8,583 nucleotides of DNA from NCBI GenBank assembly GCA_036390175.1, contig DASWCG010000036.1, positions 1 to 8,583 of the forward strand, given 5' to 3'. The position numbers and the translations under genes are program-made. Position 1 is the stretch's first letter; each line of letters opens with the position of its first letter. The notes under the pieces are model-generated. The model did no database searches, was not told where the DNA came from, and saw only the letters and a list, made by a program, of their open reading frames with translations. This document shows, one piece after another, positions 7,201 through 8,583 of this stretch. This stretch comes from DASQHY01 sp036390175. GTDB lineage: Bacteria > Acidobacteriota > Terriglobia > Acidiferrales > UBA7541.

Positions 7201-7313
7201 TTGAACGTCTGGAACGCCAAATAGCTGCCACGGACGCCGAGATTGACGATTTGGTTCTCAAGCTCTACGACATCACTGCCGAAGAGCGCAAAATCATCGA
7301 GGGAGCGTCATAA
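4290..7313 (+). CDS. Type IIG restriction-modification protein (Eco57I-like, single chain)
   Basis: 1007 aa, complete. One polypeptide that both methylates adenine in its target and cuts unmodified DNA at a distance. Domains in order: a PD-(D/E)XK nuclease (about 30-130; Asp78 in GRPDYGF, Glu92 and Lys94 in FFVEAKAP); a helical connector (about 190-350); a gamma-class N6-adenine methyltransferase with motif X (GGVYYTPEYIVDYIV, 359-373), motif I (DPACGSGSF, 396-404), GVDIDPQAVEI (461-471), the catalytic NPPY (552-555) and GRLGFILPHKFF (602-613); then a TaqI-like target-recognition region (about 700-935) and a charged, coiled-coil-like tail (955-1000). The start is TTG at 4290: AGGAG (4279-4283) is six bases ahead and conserved-looking sequence begins there. 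The frame is open back to a TTG at 4080, but that stretch crosses a hairpin repeat and reads as low-quality protein. All catalytic motifs look intact. The recognition sequence cannot be inferred. Confidence 0.9.
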   Translation: MEVSLASFKGTLEKLIHRFESDRPHYLSKSYSEAQARVDFITPFFKALGWDVENEQGLAHHAREVVVEAAEDTRGRPDYGFRVAGQTKFFVEAKAPSEELDTARHIIQAKSYAWNTKQVFFVVLTDFEELRFYDASLVPDERKPDEGLLLKVKYTDYLANAAKLWEFSRERVVAGSLEAFLRRDRRTQRLRIPPDTAFLDEMTGWREELAKNVYKNNPGLTARQLNEIVQRLLDRVVFIRIAEDRRVIEKMQLWEAVEEWRARGGKLHLFEWLNALFHKINEDFNGEIFKPHLSEEIKIDSDLLARIIERLYPPKSPYRFDVIGVELLGSIYERYLGKTIRVTPKQVRVEEKPEVRKAGGVYYTPEYIVDYIVKNTVGKIVEGKTPKQIEKIRILDPACGSGSFLIGAFQCLIDYHVRYLSEHPKEAQGHALFPDIIKDENGEPRLSVVRKADILKNNLFGVDIDPQAVEITMMSLYLKALEGERSQLPPKQHLLPELKYNIICGNSLIGPEISEQATLFGDADIERINAFNWETGFPEIIKAGGFDAVIGNPPYIRIQAMQEWAPVEVEFYKRAYHSASTGNYDIYVVFVEKGLSLLRQQGRLGFILPHKFFNAQYGQPLRSILSKGKHVRHIVHFGDQQVFDGATNYTCLLFLEKSSCPNCDFVKVEDLDSWRNVGKGTKGKIPASSFLSVEWTFAVGEGARLFDKLRQMPVKLDALAEKIAQGIRTSDNGVYVLNLISSGTKVVTADSEALGREVKIERDSISRFLQGREIKPYALLPSGKIVIIPYETDDGGARFLSPQAMKKRFPRTFAYLSANKARLESREHGRMGGNDWYAYVYPKNIEVMKTSKILVPDIADRASFALDERGEYAFTSGYGIVLKGAVTESPKYVLGLLNSSLLDWYLKKISTTMRGGFFRYFTQFVEKLPIRRIDFSNSRDKAQHDKMVRLVERILDMNKRKHSSKLAPSELERLERQIAATDAEIDDLVLKLYDITAEERKIIEGAS

Positions 7314-7348
7314 CGCTGGCCTGCAAGCGCCAGTTGTTAGGGACTAAC
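7311..7348 (+). promoter_or_regulatory. Two mutually exclusive hairpins between the restriction-modification and membrane-protein genes
   Basis: TAACGCTGGC (7311-7320, starting at the stop codon) pairs with 7329-7339 around CTGCAAGC, with one bulged T and one G-T pair. The 3' arm contains GTTAG (7336-7340), which can instead pair with CTAAC (7344-7348) around GGA. The two structures cannot form together, and both lie just before the AGGA (7352-7355) of the next gene. There is no T tract. This may tune read-through or translation, or be chance. Confidence 0.4.
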
Positions 7349-7360
7349 CGCAGGACGGGA

Positions 7361-7966
7361 ATGGTTTATATGGCAAGCTGGCTGCAGGCGTACTCTGTTG
7401 AAGTTCAGGCGATTTCAGCTCTCGTCTCAGCGCTCGCGGCAGTGAGCGTCGCTACGCTGACGTTTTTCCTTGTGCGCGCGACGAATAGATACGTCCGCCT
7501 CGTGCAGCAGCAGCTCAGCCTCCTTAGGGCACAACTGGCAGCGCCACTGCTCTTGGATGTAAGCATCATCCAGGGCGTACCCTTGCGGCTCATCGTCAGG
7601 TGTCGGCATTCCGGTAACCCATCGAGCCTGCCGGCAATCGTTAAGGCCGCGTTGGTCCACGTCTACCCGCTGGAAGGTGAGGTGGAAACCGAAGCTAGCG
7701 AGGAAGTTTCCCTTAACGATATTTTAAAGCCGGGCAAGACATGGAGCCGGGTCTTCCCTGGGGCGGCTTCTCTCAAGATTGGGAGCTTGCCCACTCCGAG
7801 CCTCTGGCGGGCGCTCTTTCACGGAGGCCCACGGCAGCAAATGGTAGCCACCTTGAGCGTCACCCTGCGCTTCGTGCGCGGTGGACAAACCGAACTGGAG
7901 GAGGTGACAAGCGAATACGAAGTGAGGACGCGGCACTTTGGAGGCCCTGCGCTAGTGGCCGTCTGA
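7361..7966 (+). CDS. Hypothetical protein with one N-terminal membrane helix
   Basis: 201 aa, function not recognised. Residues 16-38 (QAISALVSALAAVSVATLTFFLV) form one strong hydrophobic helix, followed by RATNRYVRLVQQQLSLLRAQL, an amphipathic Gln/Leu-rich helix that could form a coiled coil. From about residue 62 the chain reads as beta-rich (PLLLDVSII, LRLIVRCRHSG, VATLSVTLRFVRGG, EYEVRTRHFGG) and would fold as one globular domain, probably cytoplasmic, since positive residues follow the helix. Proteins with this layout (short N-tail, helix, Gln-rich helix, beta domain) are common as hypotheticals, without a known role. ATG 7361 is preferred because AGGA (7352-7355) is 5 nt upstream; ATG 7370 and TTG 7334 are alternatives. 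It follows the restriction-modification stop by 47 nt on the same strand and may be co-transcribed. Confidence 0.75.
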   Translation: MVYMASWLQAYSVEVQAISALVSALAAVSVATLTFFLVRATNRYVRLVQQQLSLLRAQLAAPLLLDVSIIQGVPLRLIVRCRHSGNPSSLPAIVKAALVHVYPLEGEVETEASEEVSLNDILKPGKTWSRVFPGAASLKIGSLPTPSLWRALFHGGPRQQMVATLSVTLRFVRGGQTELEEVTSEYEVRTRHFGGPALVAV

Positions 7967-8002
7967 CTCGGGAGGAGCCGCCCTGAGTCCTGCCGTTCAG
8001 GG
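7965..8002 (+). terminator. Hairpin pair at the end of the membrane-protein gene
   Basis: GACTCGGG (7965-7972, beginning inside the stop codon) pairs with CCC-T-GAGTC (7981-7989) with a single bulged T. Alternatively CCCTGA (7981-7986) pairs with TCAGGG (7997-8002). There is no T tract, so a factor-dependent end or an mRNA-stabilising structure is as likely as intrinsic termination. Confidence 0.35.
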
Positions 8003-8041
8003 CGAGTGGCACAGGCCTAGCGCACGCTGTGATTTTGGGTG

Positions 8042-8069
8042 CCGCACGCTTTGGTTTTCAAGGGTGCGG
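8042..8069. repeat. CCGCAC...GTGCGG hairpin, probable interspersed repeat
   Basis: CCGCAC (8042-8047) pairs with GTGCGG (8064-8069). Three further inner pairs (CTT/AAG) across a G/G mismatch leave the loop TGGTTTTC. The layout GGTGCCGCACGCTTTGG...GGGTGCGG resembles GGTGCCCCA...GGGTGGGG hairpins that I recall from acidobacterial intergenic regions. It lies within the 617-bp gene-free end of the window. Confidence 0.5.
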
Positions 8070-8216
8070 GTTTAGGGCTAACCCCAGCCCGGATCGCCGA
8101 TTCCTGCTAAGATTCTGATTCCTGACGACATACCCCACGATTCGATCACGTCGGGCGTGCGCAGCGAATGAACGCCCCTCCACTAACTTCCTCAATCCTA
8201 AGGAGTTAATTCCCTA

Positions 8217-8245
8217 TTGACTTACCTCATGAATGATGGTACAAT
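8217..8245 (+). promoter_or_regulatory. Strong sigma70-type promoter without an evident gene
   Basis: TTGACT (8217-8222, 5 of 6 to consensus) and TACAAT (8240-8245, 5 of 6) are exactly 17 bp apart, the best promoter in the window. Transcription would begin near 8252. Downstream there is only a five-codon ORF and repeats up to the window end, so it may drive a small RNA or a gene beyond 8583. Confidence 0.65.
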
Positions 8246-8257
8246 ATACGCTGGAAA

Positions 8258-8275
8258 ATGGACGACGACCACTGA
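8258..8275 (+). other. Five-codon ORF MDDDH directly after the promoter
   Basis: ATG at 8258 is followed by three GAC codons, CAC and TGA. It would begin about 6 nt from the predicted transcription start, so it would be nearly leaderless, with no ribosome binding site. It could be a leader peptide or simply chance; an ORF this short is common at random. Confidence 0.2.
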
Positions 8276-8283
8276 GAGCCGCT

Positions 8284-8309
8284 ACTGAAGACTGAGAACT
8301 GAAGACTGA
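8284..8309. repeat. Tandem 12-bp repeat ACTGAAGACTGA
   Basis: Two identical copies (8284-8295, 8298-8309) have a 14-bp period, and a partial ACTGAGAG lies at 8271-8278. Each copy is built from ACTGA units, so slippage is a likely origin. No coding frame uses it. Confidence 0.75.
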
Positions 8310-8364
8310 CGCCTGCTCTAATCCCCCATGCCCTCCCCCAATTCACCCGTCACGAGCGCCTTAT

Positions 8365-8386
8365 GCGAGTCCCGACTCGTCGGGAC
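8365..8386. repeat. Hairpin repeat, copy 2 (GTCCCGAC-TC-GTCGGGAC)
   Basis: Perfect 8-bp arms (8369-8376/8379-8386), preceded by GCGA as in copy 1 at 3872-3894. The two copies differ by one loop base. They lie on either side of the restriction-modification and membrane-protein genes, in the same orientation. Confidence 0.8.
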
Positions 8387-8420
8387 CAGTCACCGATCGC
8401 GAGTCACCGCCTTCAACTCC

Positions 8421-8549
8421 TTTAGTTTCACACTCTTATCCGAAAACGCGTCTGCAAATCATTTAGAATCACACTCTTGCAAAAACAAAGGACTTAAAGT
8501 GCCCTGTTTTCACACTCTTACAAAAAAAGGGGTGGGGGAGGGGGGTAGG
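8421..8549. repeat. Three-unit repeat block with 41-bp period and a poly-G end
   Basis: TCACACTCTT occurs at 8428-8437, 8469-8478 and 8510-8519, spaced exactly 41 and 41 bp. Around the core the units are similar but not identical: TTTAG-TT/AA before the first two cores, and (A/G)CAAAAA(C)AAAGG after the last two. The block ends in a purine run of 4, 5 and 6 Gs (8529-8545). Read on the - strand, units run from the C/T tract through AAGAGTGTGA to CTAAAGGAGTT-like ends. The conserved part is too short and the rest too diverged for a CRISPR. It resembles an interspersed acidobacterial repeat that I remember only loosely. Confidence 0.75.
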
Positions 8550-8583
8550 CGCGCTCGGGAATCTTACTTTCGACTCTCAACTG

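Noticed and set aside
7308..7342. Integron attC site
   Set aside because: TAAC...GTTAG ends and a bulged stem are suggestive, but the stem-loop is about 29 nt, lacks the unpaired central spacer, and no second site or integrase is in the window.
8421..8530. Short CRISPR array
   Set aside because: The conserved core is only about 10-13 bp, the rest of each 41-bp unit is partly related across units, and no cas genes are near.
8529..8549. Three-tetrad G-quadruplex
   Set aside because: Only three runs of three or more Gs are present (4, 5, 6), with a final GG; a two-tetrad form is possible but unremarkable. Treated as part of the repeat block.

Overview
The window looks like a piece of a moderately GC-rich bacterial chromosome, most likely from Acidobacteriota. 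The basis for that is indirect. The intergenic regions are full of short hairpin repeats of the kind I associate with that phylum (a TCATTCTGAGC...GAAGAATC element, perfect-stem hairpins, and a 41-nt-period repeat block ending in a C-rich/T-rich tract). The conserved proteins (an S41 peptidase and a zinc-ribbon threonine synthase) are compatible with it. No marker gene here fixes the taxonomy.

Layout. Positions 1-3027 are ordinary housekeeping sequence: the 3' end of a C-terminal processing peptidase (+), a tRNA-Ala(CGC) gene with a good promoter, a truncated tRNA-like copy 79 bp further on, threonine synthase thrC (-), and a small alanine/lysine-rich lipoprotein (-). Positions 3172-7966 are an accessory, defence-type block on the + strand. 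It holds a Phd/YefM-type antitoxin overlapping a VapC-like PIN toxin, a repeat-rich 440-bp spacer, a single-chain Type IIG (Eco57I-like) restriction-modification protein of 1007 aa, and a 201-aa protein with one predicted membrane helix. Positions 7967-8583 contain no convincing gene. They hold hairpins, a textbook sigma70-type promoter followed by a five-codon ORF, and a block of periodic repeats.

How the parts work together. The toxin-antitoxin pair overlaps by four bases and is preceded by a promoter with an inverted repeat over its -10, which fits autoregulation by the antitoxin. The Type IIG protein carries a PD-(D/E)XK nuclease, a gamma-class N6-adenine methyltransferase and a target-recognition region in one chain, so it needs no separate subunit. 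The membrane protein starts 47 nt after it and could be co-transcribed; whether it has a role in restriction is unknown. Near-identical hairpin repeats at 3872-3894 and 8365-8386 bracket the restriction-modification and membrane-protein genes.

I do not see proof of a new system. The best candidates for a second look are the periodic repeat block with its upstream promoter, the restriction-modification/membrane-protein pair with its alternative hairpins, and the tRNA 3'-half duplication.
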